DNA from: Shimia sediminis
Lineage (GTDB): Bacteria; Pseudomonadota; Alphaproteobacteria; Rhodobacterales; Rhodobacteraceae
Assembly: GCF_003990645.1 (NCBI RefSeq)
Contig: NZ_RYZK01000002.1
Coordinates: forward strand, 558,001-622,000
Direction of reading: 5' to 3'
DNA length: 64,000 bases
Positions 8,941 through 18,595 of the stretch are shown one piece after another. Each line of letters starts with the position of its first letter. The first letter of the stretch is position 1. A program made the position numbers and the translations under genes. The notes under the pieces were generated by a model. The model saw only the letters and a list, made by a program, of their open reading frames with translations, was not told where the DNA came from and did not search any database.

Positions 8941-11900
8941 ATGCGTTGGATTTTTGCGGCCCTGGTCGGCCTTTTCTTTGCTGAAACTGCTCTAGCCCAA
9001 GAAACCTACGTCCCCGACAGACGAATCGTTGTCAGCCGCGATGTTGATTTCTACGGCTCGGACCTGACCAACCTGTTCGACACCACCTACGACGCCTGCC
9101 GCGAAGCCTGTTTGCAAGACACCCAGTGCAAGGCGTTTACCTTCAACAGAAACTCCAATGCCTGCTTCCCCAAAAGCGAGATTTCTGAAACCAAACCCTA
9201 CGAAGGTGCCCTTTCAGGAGAGGTCTTTTCCACAGACTCTCGGGTTCTGACAACTGCGTCCGAGCGCGCAGGTGATCTGGAGTTCATCCCCAGCTATCAG
9301 CTCAAACGTGCCAAAGAGCAGGCGGAAAAGATCGGAGCACTGCATGCCGGCGGCCCCTGGACCGTTCAGGCCATGCTGGACGCAGCGCAAGCTCGGCTGG
9401 CCGATGGCGACACTTTGAACGCGATGCGATGGACCGGCGGGGCAATCGGCAAGGCTGACCGAAGCGACCTGTGGCTGGAGTATGGCCGGTTGAACGGCTT
9501 GCTGTCCAAATCTGCCGAAAACAACCAAAGCACTTATGAAAGCCGCGCATTCCAGGCGACCCTCAACGCCTATCTGCGCGCAACCAACGATGCACAGCGT
9601 GTTTCGTCGTTGATGCAGCTCTCGGACCTGCTGATTGCCGACAACAACGGCCGCCGCGCCCTCAGAGCGTTGCGGCTGGCCGAGTCGATCCAACCGCGGG
9701 ACGATGTTCTGGCTGCCCTCGACGATGCGATTGGAAAATACGGTTTTCGTGTCTCGGAGCACGAAGTGGAAAGCAACCTGGTCGAGCCACGCATTTGTGC
9801 AACCTTCAATGAACCATTGGTCAAGGCCGGGGTCGACTATGCGACCTATGTCAAGCTGCCCGATCAGAGGCTGGCGGTGCAGGCTGAAGATCGCAGGATT
9901 TGTGTCGAAGGCATCACGCACGGCTCGCGTCACACGGTGACCTTCCGCAAGGGGCTGCCCGCCGCCAGTGGCGAGGTGCTGTTGAAAGACATTGCTCTGA
10001 CCTTTTATGTGCGTGACCGCGATCCGGCGGTCAAATTCCCCGGACGCGCCTATGTCTTGCCACGCACAGCTGATGCAGGTCTGCCGATCCAGACCGTGAA
10101 CCTGAACGAAGTTGAACTGAAACTGCAGCGGGTCAGCGATCGCAACCTGCTGCGTACCATTCAGGACGGCTATTTCGGTCGCCCCCTGTCCTATTGGCAG
10201 TTCGAAACCTTCGACAACGAGATTGCCGAGACTATCTGGCAGGGCACCGGGTCGGTTTCAAACGATCTGAACACTGACATGACCACCCGTCTGCCTTTGG
10301 GAGATGTCGTCGCGGGCCTGCCCACTGGACTTTATGCTCTGACAGCCGACCTGCCGGGTGCAGATAGGTACGACGAAACCTCGACGACCCAGTGGTTTGT
10401 CTTGTCTGACCTCGGCGTGACAACACTTTCGGGCGTGGACGGGCTGCATGTGTTTATCCGCGCGCTTGGCGATGCAAAGGCGCGGGAAGGGGCCAAGGTC
10501 ACGCTGTTGTCGCGTGCCAACCGGGTGTTGGGAACCGCAACCACAGATGCAGAAGGCTATGCGCGGTTTGACCCCGGCCTGACGCGCGGCTCAGGCGGTG
10601 CGTCCCCGGCCATGGTGACCTTCGAAGCCGGGGACGATTTCTCATTCCTGTCGCTCACGGACCCTGCCTTTGATCTTTCAGATCGTGGGGCCGAGGGACG
10701 CCCACCAGCCCCCCCGGTTGATGTGTTTCTCGCCACAGATCGTGGCGCATATCGCGCTGGTGAAACGATCCATGCCACCGCACTGGCCCGTGGTGATGTG
10801 GCCGAGGCCCTGCCCGGCCTGCCAGTCACGGCAATCCTGACCCGCCCTGATGGGGTGGAATACAGCCGCATGACCTCAAACCGCGATGCGGCGGGGGGGC
10901 ATGTATTTGCCATGTCGCTGGGTCAAACGGTGCCGCGTGGCACGTGGAAGCTGGCGATCAAAACAGACCCGGATGCGCCGGCCTTGGCAACACAGAAGGT
11001 ACTGGTTGAAGATTTCCTGCCCGAACGGATCGACTTTACCCAATCGCTGCCCGAAGGGCCGATCCTGCTGAGTGACGACAAGCAGGGCGTCGATTTACGT
11101 ATCCAAGCCCAGTATCTCTTTGGTGCACCTGGCGCGGGCCTGAACGTCGAAGGTCGCGTCACGTTGCGCGCACGTGACGAGGTGGAAGGCTTCAAAGGTT
11201 ACCGCTTTGGCCGCCATGACGAGTTCTTCAGCCCAAGAACCGAGTTCTTTGCCGGTGAAAAAACGGATGGGGACGGCGTGTCATTCGTCAACCTCTATTT
11301 CCCCGATGTCGAGGTCAAAGGCCGCCCGATGGAGGCGCGTGTGGTGACCTCGGTGCTCGAGGGTTCAGGCCGCCCGATCGAACGCCGCCTGACTCATCCC
11401 GTGGCCTCAAAAGGGCCGATGATTGGCATCAAGCCGTCGTTCGAAGAGGATGTCATTGCAGAAGGCTCTGACGCGGCCTTTCGCATCGTCGGCCTGACCC
11501 CGGACCTGCAAAGCGCGCCAATGAAGGTGCGCTGGACGGTGAACCGCGTGCGGACATCGTACCAGTGGTACAACCTCTACGGCGATTGGAACTGGGAGCC
11601 CACAACACGGCGAACCACCGTCGCCAGTGGCGAGGCCGCGATCTCAGGCGACGCCATCGAGGTCAGCGCGCCTGTGGAATGGGGCCGCTACGAAATCGTG
11701 GTTGAGCGGATTGACGGTGACTATGTCGCCAGTTCGTCGGAATTCTATGCCGGGTGGTATGCCCCGGTGGATGCCACCGACACGCCTGACACACTCGAAG
11801 TGTCGCTGGACCAACCGGGCTATCGCAGTGGCGACACCGCCAACTTGCGCATCGTACCGCGCTTTGCCGGTACGGCACTGGTCACGGTCATGTCAAACCG

Positions 11901-14385
11901 CCTGATCGCGATGAAAGCCGTTGAGGTGCAGGAAGGCGAAAACCTGATCCCGCTGGAGGTGACGGACGAATGGGGTGCTGGGGCCTATGTCTCGGCCTCG
12001 GTCATTCGGCCTGCCAACGAGCCTGCGGGGCTGAACCCGTCGCGCGCCTTGGGCCTGAGCTATACCAGCATTGATCCGGGTGCCAAACAGTTGGCGGTAA
12101 CATTGGAGGCCGCCGACAAAGTGGCCCCCAGCGGCGCTTTGGACGTGGGGATTAAGGTGAACGGTATTTCGAAAGGCGAAACCGCCTATGTCACCCTTGC
12201 AGCGGTGGATATCGGCATTTTGAACCTCACGGGCTTTGAAAGTCCCGACCCTTCTGGCCACTACTTTGGCCAACGCCGTCTTGGCATGGAAATCCGCGAC
12301 ATCTATGGCCGACTGATTGACGGCATGAACGGCAACATGGGGGCCTTGCGCCAAGGGGGCGATGCCACCAGCGGGTCCTCTTTCCAATCGCCGCCGCCTA
12401 CCGAAGAGCTGGTCGCCTATTTTGAAGGTCCGGTTCAGGTCGATGCAAACGGCATGGCCACGGTCAGTTTTGACCTGCCCGAATTCAACGGAACGGTGCG
12501 TCTGATGGCCGTGGCCTGGAGCGACAGTGCCGTGGGTCAGGCCGAACGCGATGTTCTGGTGCGAAACCCGGTGGTTGTCACCGCGACACTGCCACGTTTC
12601 CTGGCCCCGGGTGACACCAGCCGGCTTCTGCTGGAAATCGTGCATGCCGAAGGGCCTTCGGGGCGCATGGGGTTGGACGTAAGCGCCGAGGGTGTGGTTC
12701 TTGCGACCAGCGACATTCCCTCGGGGCTGACGCTGGTGGACAAGGGCACAGCCCGCCTGTCGGTGCCAGTTACTGCCGGGGACGTCGGCGACCACAGTCT
12801 GCGGATCGCATTGACCACGCCGGACGGTAAGCAGTTGGTGAAACAGCTGACCCTGCCGGTACGCGCAAACGATCCCGAGATCAGCACGACCCAGCGCATC
12901 GAGCTGGCGGCAGGGGACACCTTTACGCTTGATGAAAACCTGTTTGCAGACCTGCGTCAGGGCACCGGCTCTGCCGTGATCTCCTCGGGCGCATTGGCGC
13001 GATTTGACGCGCCGGGTTTGTTGCAGTCTCTGGATCGCTACCCATATGGCTGCACCGAACAGGTGACCTCCAAGGCACTTCCGTTGTTGTACTTTGACAC
13101 GATCACCTCCTCCCTTGGGTTGGGGGAACGTGACAAGGTGCAAGAGCGTATCGATCAGGCAATCGCCGTGGTCCTGACCCGTCAGGCGACAAACGGCGCC
13201 TTTGGCCTGTGGTACGCGGACTCAGGGGATTTCTGGCTGGATAGTTACGTCAGCGATTTCCTGTCGCGGGCCCGCGCCAAGGGGTACAACGTGCCTGACA
13301 TGGCCTTCCGCCATGCGATGGATAACCTGCGCAACCGGATCAACTATGCCCCGGACTTCGACATTGGTGGCGAAGACATCGCCTATGCGCTGATGGTGCT
13401 GGCCCGTGAGGGCGCTGCCAATATGGGCGATCTTCGCTACTACGCTGACGAAAGAGCAGACGGTTTCGCGACACCTTTGGCCGCTGCTCAACTGGGCGCG
13501 GCACTTGCCTATTATGGGGATCAAACCCGCGCGGACCGCATGTTCGGCAAGGCCGCGCAGATGATGGAGCGTGAATGGGATGACACACCGTCCGGATATT
13601 GGCGGGCCGACTATGGCACCCAATTGCGTGACGCCGCCGGGCTGTTGACGCTGGCGGTCGAGTCAGGAAGCGAGACATTGGATCGGTCGATTTGGGCGGC
13701 ACGGGTTGGTGCGGCACGAGACCATCTGTCGACACAGGAAAGTGTCTGGTCCCTGCTGGCGGCACATGCCCTGATCGAAGACGACATGGGGCTGGGGTTG
13801 AGCGTCAATGGCACCCCGGTCGACGGGCCCCTCGTGCGCGCTCTGGCAGACCAGGCGACAGTGCGCCCACTGCGCGTCAAAAACGAAGGCACCAAGGATA
13901 CGGCGCTGACGATAACCTCAATCGGAGTGCCCGATTACCCGGTCGACAAGGGTGGCTATGGCTACAGCATCGAGCGCAGCTATTTCACCACCGACGGGCA
14001 ACCTCTGGAAGCCGGAAACATCCAGGTCGGAGATCGCTTGGTCACGGTATTGACGATTGACCCGATCAGCAGCACCGGAGCACGGCTGATGGTCAACGAC
14101 GCCCTGCCTGCAGGTTTCGAGATCGATAATCCGAACCTCCTTGAAAGCGGCGATATCTCTGCTTTGAAATGGCTGGACCTCGCTGCGGCCCAAAACACCG
14201 AGTTCCGCTCGGATCGGTTTCTGGCGGCGGTTGATTGGACATCATCAGCGAAGTTCAGTCTTGCCTATATCGTGCGGGCGGTCAGCCCGGGTGATTATCA
14301 CCATCCGGCAGCAACGGTTGAGGATATGTATCGTCCGCAATTCCGTGCCCGAACGGCGGCCAGTCGTGTGACCATCGACGAGTGA
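8941..14385 (+). CDS. Bacterial alpha-2-macroglobulin (YfhM-like) with PAN/apple domain
   Basis: 1814 residues. Signal peptide MRWIFAALVGLFFAETALAQE ends in an ALA-Q signal peptidase I site rather than a lipobox. Residues 25-90 hold a Cys-rich PAN/apple domain (CREACLQDTQCKAFTFN). A helical stretch with repeats follows, then the macroglobulin beta domains and a thioester motif GCTEQ (Cys1371-Gln1374) inside an alpha-alpha toroid (GYNVPDMAF, INYAPDFDIGGEDIAYALMVL). The thioester is intact, so it could covalently trap incoming proteases. AGGGGAG 7-13 nt upstream sets the start. It overlaps or abuts pbpC, as yfhM and pbpC do in E. coli; the pair is thought to guard and repair peptidoglycan after envelope attack. 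Confidence 0.93.
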   Translation: MRWIFAALVGLFFAETALAQETYVPDRRIVVSRDVDFYGSDLTNLFDTTYDACREACLQDTQCKAFTFNRNSNACFPKSEISETKPYEGALSGEVFSTDSRVLTTASERAGDLEFIPSYQLKRAKEQAEKIGALHAGGPWTVQAMLDAAQARLADGDTLNAMRWTGGAIGKADRSDLWLEYGRLNGLLSKSAENNQSTYESRAFQATLNAYLRATNDAQRVSSLMQLSDLLIADNNGRRALRALRLAESIQPRDDVLAALDDAIGKYGFRVSEHEVESNLVEPRICATFNEPLVKAGVDYATYVKLPDQRLAVQAEDRRICVEGITHGSRHTVTFRKGLPAASGEVLLKDIALTFYVRDRDPAVKFPGRAYVLPRTADAGLPIQTVNLNEVELKLQRVSDRNLLRTIQDGYFGRPLSYWQFETFDNEIAETIWQGTGSVSNDLNTDMTTRLPLGDVVAGLPTGLYALTADLPGADRYDETSTTQWFVLSDLGVTTLSGVDGLHVFIRALGDAKAREGAKVTLLSRANRVLGTATTDAEGYARFDPGLTRGSGGASPAMVTFEAGDDFSFLSLTDPAFDLSDRGAEGRPPAPPVDVFLATDRGAYRAGETIHATALARGDVAEALPGLPVTAILTRPDGVEYSRMTSNRDAAGGHVFAMSLGQTVPRGTWKLAIKTDPDAPALATQKVLVEDFLPERIDFTQSLPEGPILLSDDKQGVDLRIQAQYLFGAPGAGLNVEGRVTLRARDEVEGFKGYRFGRHDEFFSPRTEFFAGEKTDGDGVSFVNLYFPDVEVKGRPMEARVVTSVLEGSGRPIERRLTHPVASKGPMIGIKPSFEEDVIAEGSDAAFRIVGLTPDLQSAPMKVRWTVNRVRTSYQWYNLYGDWNWEPTTRRTTVASGEAAISGDAIEVSAPVEWGRYEIVVERIDGDYVASSSEFYAGWYAPVDATDTPDTLEVSLDQPGYRSGDTANLRIVPRFAGTALVTVMSNRLIAMKAVEVQEGENLIPLEVTDEWGAGAYVSASVIRPANEPAGLNPSRALGLSYTSIDPGAKQLAVTLEAADKVAPSGALDVGIKVNGISKGETAYVTLAAVDIGILNLTGFESPDPSGHYFGQRRLGMEIRDIYGRLIDGMNGNMGALRQGGDATSGSSFQSPPPTEELVAYFEGPVQVDANGMATVSFDLPEFNGTVRLMAVAWSDSAVGQAERDVLVRNPVVVTATLPRFLAPGDTSRLLLEIVHAEGPSGRMGLDVSAEGVVLATSDIPSGLTLVDKGTARLSVPVTAGDVGDHSLRIALTTPDGKQLVKQLTLPVRANDPEISTTQRIELAAGDTFTLDENLFADLRQGTGSAVISSGALARFDAPGLLQSLDRYPYGCTEQVTSKALPLLYFDTITSSLGLGERDKVQERIDQAIAVVLTRQATNGAFGLWYADSGDFWLDSYVSDFLSRARAKGYNVPDMAFRHAMDNLRNRINYAPDFDIGGEDIAYALMVLAREGAANMGDLRYYADERADGFATPLAAAQLGAALAYYGDQTRADRMFGKAAQMMEREWDDTPSGYWRADYGTQLRDAAGLLTLAVESGSETLDRSIWAARVGAARDHLSTQESVWSLLAAHALIEDDMGLGLSVNGTPVDGPLVRALADQATVRPLRVKNEGTKDTALTITSIGVPDYPVDKGGYGYSIERSYFTTDGQPLEAGNIQVGDRLVTVLTIDPISSTGARLMVNDALPAGFEIDNPNLLESGDISALKWLDLAAAQNTEFRSDRFLAAVDWTSSAKFSLAYIVRAVSPGDYHHPAATVEDMYRPQFRARTAASRVTIDE

Positions 14386-14387
14386 TC

Positions 14388-16433
14388 ATGCGGAGATGGG
14401 CAAGATACCTACTGCCAGTTGTCGCCCTGTGGGCGGCGGCTTTGGCACGGGATCAGTTTGACCATTGGGTTGACGCAACGAACCTCCCGCCGATCCTTGC
14501 GGAAACATCGGTAGAGGTGCGCGATCGCAAAGGGCATTTGCTGCGTGCCTATGCGGTCGAAGACGGTCTCATGCGCCTTGGGGCTTTGCCACATCAGGTG
14601 GATCAGCATTACCTCGACATGCTGATCGCGTATGAGGACAAACGGTTCCATCGCCATACCGGCGTTGACCCGGTCGCGCTGCTTCGGGCCATTGTGCAGG
14701 CGACGTGGAATGGCGAGGTGGTTTCGGGTGGGTCCACGCTCACCATGCAGGTTGCAAGGTTGATGGAGGATGGCAGCACCGGGCGGTGGTCAGGCAAGCT
14801 GCGTCAGATCCGCGTAGCGCTTGCGATTGAGCGGCAACTGACCAAGGAACAGATCCTTGGGTTGTACCTGACCCATGCGCCCTATGGTGGCAACCTCGAA
14901 GGGGTTCGCGCAGCGACACTGGCATGGTTCGGAAAAGAACCAACGCGCCTGACCCCTGCACAATCTGCCATGTTGATCGCCCTACCACAAAGCCCAGAAG
15001 CCCGGCGACCTGATCGAAACCACCCTTTGGCACGGCAGGCCCGAGACAGGATTCTGGACCGGTTGGCAGATACCTCTGCATTGTCGAAGAGCGATGCAGA
15101 CGCCGCAAAAACAGAGTCTGTTCCGGCCCAAAAACGTGCTTTCCCAGTCCTTGCGGCACATCTGGCGGACCGCGCGCTTGGGGATGATCCGGATGCCATG
15201 CAACATGACCTGACGGTTGACGCCGATCTGCAAGCATCTTTGGAGACGCTGGCGCAAAGGGCTGTTTTGGGTATGGGAGAGCGCCTGTCAATCGCAATGC
15301 TGGTGGCAGATCACGAGACCGGGGAAATCCTCGCCTCGGTCGGTTCTGCGGGGTATGCGAGCCAAGGCCGTCGCGAGGGGTTTGTCGATATGACTCGGGC
15401 CTATCGGTCGCCTGGGTCGACACTCAAACCTCTGGTCTATGCACTGGGATTTGACGAAGGGTTGGTGCATCCCGAAACGCTGATCGATGATCGACCGGTG
15501 ACCTTTGGCCGATATGCGCCGCAAAACTTTGACGGCGCCTTTCGGGGCGAGCTGAAGGTGGCCGACGCCCTGCGCCAGTCGCTCAATATTCCCGTTGTTT
15601 TGTTGGCAGATCAGCTTGGGCCAGCACGGATCATGTCATCGCTGCGCAAGACGGGTGCCGTGCCGAAACTGCCGGGTGGAAAGGCCGGGCTGGCCGTAGT
15701 GTTGGGCGGTGTGGGGGTCACAATGGAAGATCTCGTGCGCCTCTATGCGATGCAAGCCCGGGGTGGTTCGTCTGTGGACCTGATCTGGCGACAGGGGGCC
15801 GTTCAGGCACCGGAACGACATGTTATCAGCCGCTCGGCTGCGTGGCAGATTGGGCATATCCTGTCCTCAATTGCGCCGCCCGTCGGCGCGCCGCGTAATC
15901 AGCTCGCCTATAAAACCGGAACCAGTTATGGGCACCGCGATGCTTGGGCCGTGGGTTATGACGGGCAGCATGTGGCCGCGGTCTGGATCGGGCGGCCAGA
16001 CGGCACACCCGTTCCCGGTGCCTTTGGCGGAGAGTTGGCGGCACCCGTTTTATTTGAATTATTTCAGCGCGTTAAACCTGATTTGGTTCCATTGGGCCCG
16101 CCGCCTCCGGAAACTCTCACGGTCGTTTCGAGCCAATTGCCTCAGCCATTACAACGCTTCGCAGGGCGAAATGCCGTTTTCAAGGCACCTGCAGACACGC
16201 CGAAGCTGACCTTTCCTCCGAACGGCGCGCGGTTGGCTGAGTTGGGAGGAAGCCTGACAATCAAGGTGCGTGACGGGATTTTGCCGCTGACAGTGCTGGC
16301 CAACGGCATTCCCGTGGCAACCCGGCTGCAACGCCGCGATGTTGCCTTGGATTTTGCTGAAAAAGGCGCTTCGACCCTGACCGTCATCGATGCCGAGGGG
16401 CGTTCAGATCGGGTGGAAATCTGGATCGATTGA
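14388..16433 (+). CDS. pbpC: Penicillin-binding protein 1C (bifunctional glycosyltransferase/transpeptidase)
   Basis: About 681 residues. An N-terminal anchor (YLLPVVALWAAALA) is followed by a GT51 glycosyltransferase domain with the catalytic Glu in EDKRFHRHTGVDP (Glu83) and GGSTLTMQVAR. The transpeptidase domain has SxxK (Ser344-Thr-Leu-Lys347), SLN (RQSLNIPVV) and KTGTS (Lys509). A C-terminal BiPBP_C beta domain (FPPNGARLAELGGSLTIKV) ends the protein. ATG 14388 follows the upstream stop by 2 nt; GTG 14382 overlaps it and is an alternative. It acts in the periplasm on lipid II. Its coupling with the macroglobulin gene supports a shared envelope-defence role. Confidence 0.95.
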   Translation: MRRWARYLLPVVALWAAALARDQFDHWVDATNLPPILAETSVEVRDRKGHLLRAYAVEDGLMRLGALPHQVDQHYLDMLIAYEDKRFHRHTGVDPVALLRAIVQATWNGEVVSGGSTLTMQVARLMEDGSTGRWSGKLRQIRVALAIERQLTKEQILGLYLTHAPYGGNLEGVRAATLAWFGKEPTRLTPAQSAMLIALPQSPEARRPDRNHPLARQARDRILDRLADTSALSKSDADAAKTESVPAQKRAFPVLAAHLADRALGDDPDAMQHDLTVDADLQASLETLAQRAVLGMGERLSIAMLVADHETGEILASVGSAGYASQGRREGFVDMTRAYRSPGSTLKPLVYALGFDEGLVHPETLIDDRPVTFGRYAPQNFDGAFRGELKVADALRQSLNIPVVLLADQLGPARIMSSLRKTGAVPKLPGGKAGLAVVLGGVGVTMEDLVRLYAMQARGGSSVDLIWRQGAVQAPERHVISRSAAWQIGHILSSIAPPVGAPRNQLAYKTGTSYGHRDAWAVGYDGQHVAAVWIGRPDGTPVPGAFGGELAAPVLFELFQRVKPDLVPLGPPPPETLTVVSSQLPQPLQRFAGRNAVFKAPADTPKLTFPPNGARLAELGGSLTIKVRDGILPLTVLANGIPVATRLQRRDVALDFAEKGASTLTVIDAEGRSDRVEIWID

Positions 16434-16446
16434 GGCCCAAAAACCG

Positions 16447-16490
16447 ACGTCTGTATCACGTCGGTATCGTGTCGGTATTACGTCGGTATT
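16447..16490. repeat. Four tandem 11-bp repeats after pbpC
   Basis: Units ACGTCTGTATC, ACGTCGGTATC, GTGTCGGTATT and ACGTCGGTATT run head to tail without gaps, starting 14 bp after the pbpC stop. One or two changes separate neighbours. They lie just before a two-way terminator hairpin and could be a slipped-strand repeat with no function. Confidence 0.85.
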
Positions 16491-16507
16491 TCTCTTAACC
16501 AAAAAGT

Positions 16508-16537
16508 AAGGCGCGCCGGAGCCCCAGCGCGCCTTTT
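16508..16537. terminator. Bidirectional rho-independent terminator
   Basis: AAGGCGCGC (16508-16516) pairs with GCGCGCCTT (16527-16535), a 9-bp GC-rich stem with a 10-nt loop. On plus it ends in CCTTTTGTT, and on minus in CCTTACTTTTT, so it can end both pbpC and the convergent thiolase gene. Confidence 0.8.
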
Positions 16538-16556
16538 GTTCGATTTCAGGCCTGGC

Positions 16557-17732
16557 TTACATGCGCTCGATGGCGATGGCGATGCCCTGACCGCCGCCGA
16601 TGCACATGGTGATCAGCGCCTTGGAGCCGCCGATACGCTCAAGCTCATACATGGCTTTGACGGTGATAATGCAGCCTGTCGCGCCAACCGGGTGGCCCAG
16701 CGCGATGGCACCGCCATTGGGGTTCACCTTGGCAGGGTCCAGCCCGAGGCCCTTGTTCACCGCCAGCGCCTGTGCAGCAAATGCTTCGTTCGACTCGATC
16801 ACGTCAAAGTCGGTGATCGACAGGCCAGTCTTGGCAAGCAGGTTCTCAACCGCCGGGACCGGGCCGATGCCCATGACCTCGGGGCGGACACCGGCGTGGG
16901 CATAGCCCAACACGCGGGCCTTGGGTTTGAGGCCTGCCTTTTCGGCGGCGTCTGCGCGCGCCATGACAATTGCTGCACCCCCATCGTTGATGCCCGAGGC
17001 GTTTCCGGCAGTCACGCGACCGTCTTTCTTGAATACGGCGCGCAGTTTGGCCAGCGACTCATCGGTCGATGGTGTGGGATGTTCGTCGGTGTCAAAGGCC
17101 ACCATTTCGCGGCGCTTCTTGACCTCTACGGGGACAATCTGGCTCTGGAAGTGACCCGCTTCGATGGCGGCGGCTGCACGCTGTTGGCTTTCCAGCGCAA
17201 AGGCGTCCATTTGCGCGCGGGTGATGTCATGTTCATCCGCCACGTTTTCGGCGGTGATCCCCATGTGACCGGTGCCAAAGGGGCAATTCAGCGCGCCGAG
17301 CATCATGTCGAGCGTTTTGACGTCACCCATCTTTTGACCCCAGCGCTGGGCCTGCATGATATAGGGCGAGCGGCTCATGCTTTCGGCCCCACCGGCGAGC
17401 GCAAAATCCGCGTCACCCAGCATCAGCGATTGGGCGGCCGAAACAATCGCCTGCGCGCCGGAGCCGCAGAGGCGGTTCACGTTCATCGCAGGAGTCGTGT
17501 CGGGAATGCCTGCATTCATCGCGGCCACGCGGGACAGATACATGTCGCGTGGTTCGGTGTTGATGACATGGCCAAAGACCACATGGCCGATCTGGCCGCC
17601 TTCGACGCCGGAACGTTCCATGGCCGCCTTGGCCGCAGTCGCGCCCAGATCGATCGGGGCCGTGGCGGCAAGCGATCCGCCAAACGTACCAATGGCTGTA
17701 CGCGCGCCGTCGAGAATTACGATATCGGTCAT
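16557..17732 (-). CDS. Acetyl-CoA acetyltransferase / beta-ketothiolase
   Basis: 391 residues, the normal thiolase length. The nucleophile Cys is in NRLCGSGAQA (near residue 90), the second active-site His is in GGAIALGHPVGATG, and the C-terminal Cys is in ITMCIGGGQG. It condenses two acetyl-CoA, or cleaves 3-ketoacyl-CoA, as a cytosolic tetramer; the family includes AtoB, PhaA and BktB and sequence alone does not decide between ketone-body/fatty acid degradation and polyhydroxyalkanoate synthesis. No phaB or phaC neighbour is present in the window. It is divergent from the XRE-cupin regulator and ends at the shared terminator. Confidence 0.93.
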   Translation of the reverse strand: MTDIVILDGARTAIGTFGGSLAATAPIDLGATAAKAAMERSGVEGGQIGHVVFGHVINTEPRDMYLSRVAAMNAGIPDTTPAMNVNRLCGSGAQAIVSAAQSLMLGDADFALAGGAESMSRSPYIMQAQRWGQKMGDVKTLDMMLGALNCPFGTGHMGITAENVADEHDITRAQMDAFALESQQRAAAAIEAGHFQSQIVPVEVKKRREMVAFDTDEHPTPSTDESLAKLRAVFKKDGRVTAGNASGINDGGAAIVMARADAAEKAGLKPKARVLGYAHAGVRPEVMGIGPVPAVENLLAKTGLSITDFDVIESNEAFAAQALAVNKGLGLDPAKVNPNGGAIALGHPVGATGCIITVKAMYELERIGGSKALITMCIGGGQGIAIAIERM

Positions 17733-17859
17733 GAGGAAGTCTCCGTCTGAAAATCCGTTGCGCCTAAACTACAGACCTGCCCTTGGGTCACAAGGGCGCA
17801 GATTGCCCCGTGACGCTGCGTGCATTGACAGCGACGCCACGGCACCGCAGTACTGGGGC

Positions 17860-18423
17860 ATGACCAGCGAAAACCAGATCCTCGACCTGTTGCCAACCCG
17901 CCTGAAAGAGGCGCGGCGCGAACAGGGGTTGTCTTTGGACGCAGTTGCGAAACTGTCGGGGGTGTCCCGGTCGATGGTCAGCCAGATCGAGCGTGGAGAG
18001 TCTTCTCCGACCATCGCAACCCTGTGGAACCTCACCCGCGCGCTGCAGGTGGATTTTGCGGGCCTTCTGGAAGAAGCCAGCACCGAAGATCGGATTGAAA
18101 CCATTCGAGATGCGCAGGTGCCCAGCATCGACAACATGGGACAGGGATGTCGGATACGCATTCTTTCGCCGCCGGAAGAGGCGGGCAAGCACGAGGTCTA
18201 TGACCTGCGCTTTGCCGAGGGCGGAGTTCTGGACAGCCAGCCGCATACGCGAGGGGCCCGAGAGCAGGTGACCGTGATCGAGGGAGAGATCGAAGTCACC
18301 TCGGGGGCGGCACAGGACCATTTGAGCGCAGGGGATACGGCCAGTTACGCCGCTGACGTGACCCATTGTCTCCGCGCGACCAACGGTCCGGCCCGCGCGT
18401 TCCTGATCGTTCAGGACGCCTGA
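17860..18423 (+). CDS. XRE-family regulator with C-terminal cupin domain
   Basis: 187 residues. The N-terminal helix-turn-helix ([42 protein letters not shown]) is a textbook HTH_3 domain at residues 13-65. The C-terminal half ([35 protein letters not shown], then [23 protein letters not shown]) is a small cupin barrel that usually binds an effector. ATG 17860 is the first methionine that gives a clean HTH start; the longer upstream open frame runs into the thiolase gene on the other strand. It precedes kbl-tdh in the same direction by 172 bp, where three palindromes lie, so it probably controls threonine use. The effector is unknown. Confidence 0.88.
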   Translation: MTSENQILDLLPTRLKEARREQGLSLDAVAKLSGVSRSMVSQIERGESSPTIATLWNLTRALQVDFAGLLEEASTEDRIETIRDAQVPSIDNMGQGCRIRILSPPEEAGKHEVYDLRFAEGGVLDSQPHTRGAREQVTVIEGEIEVTSGAAQDHLSAGDTASYAADVTHCLRATNGPARAFLIVQDA

Positions 18424-18510
18424 GCCCTATACCCGGTCTTCGTCTTTTCAGATGTGCACCTGCTGGAGGCATCCGTTCGGGCCTTTTGCGCGAGCACAAT
18501 CCGATATCAC

Positions 18511-18557
18511 GGAATTTTTCCAAAATAAGGGAATTCTCCTATTTCGGAAATTTTTCC
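18511..18557 (+). promoter_or_regulatory. Three operator-like palindromes upstream of kbl
   Basis: GGAATTTTTCC (18511-18521), GGGAATTCTCC (18529-18539) and GGAAATTTTTCC (18546-18557) share a GGAA-TTCC plan and are spaced about 18 bp centre to centre, less than two helical turns. A possible -10 (TATGAT, 18560-18565) follows directly. This layout suits cooperative binding by the neighbouring XRE-cupin regulator; binding is inferred. Confidence 0.65.
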
Positions 18558-18595
18558 GCTATGATAGATACTATTCCAGAATCATGGAGGCCCTC

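Noticed and set aside
11893-13143. 416-codon minus-strand frame inside the macroglobulin gene
   Set aside because: GC-rich antisense shadow of a gene with clear domains; no ribosome site.
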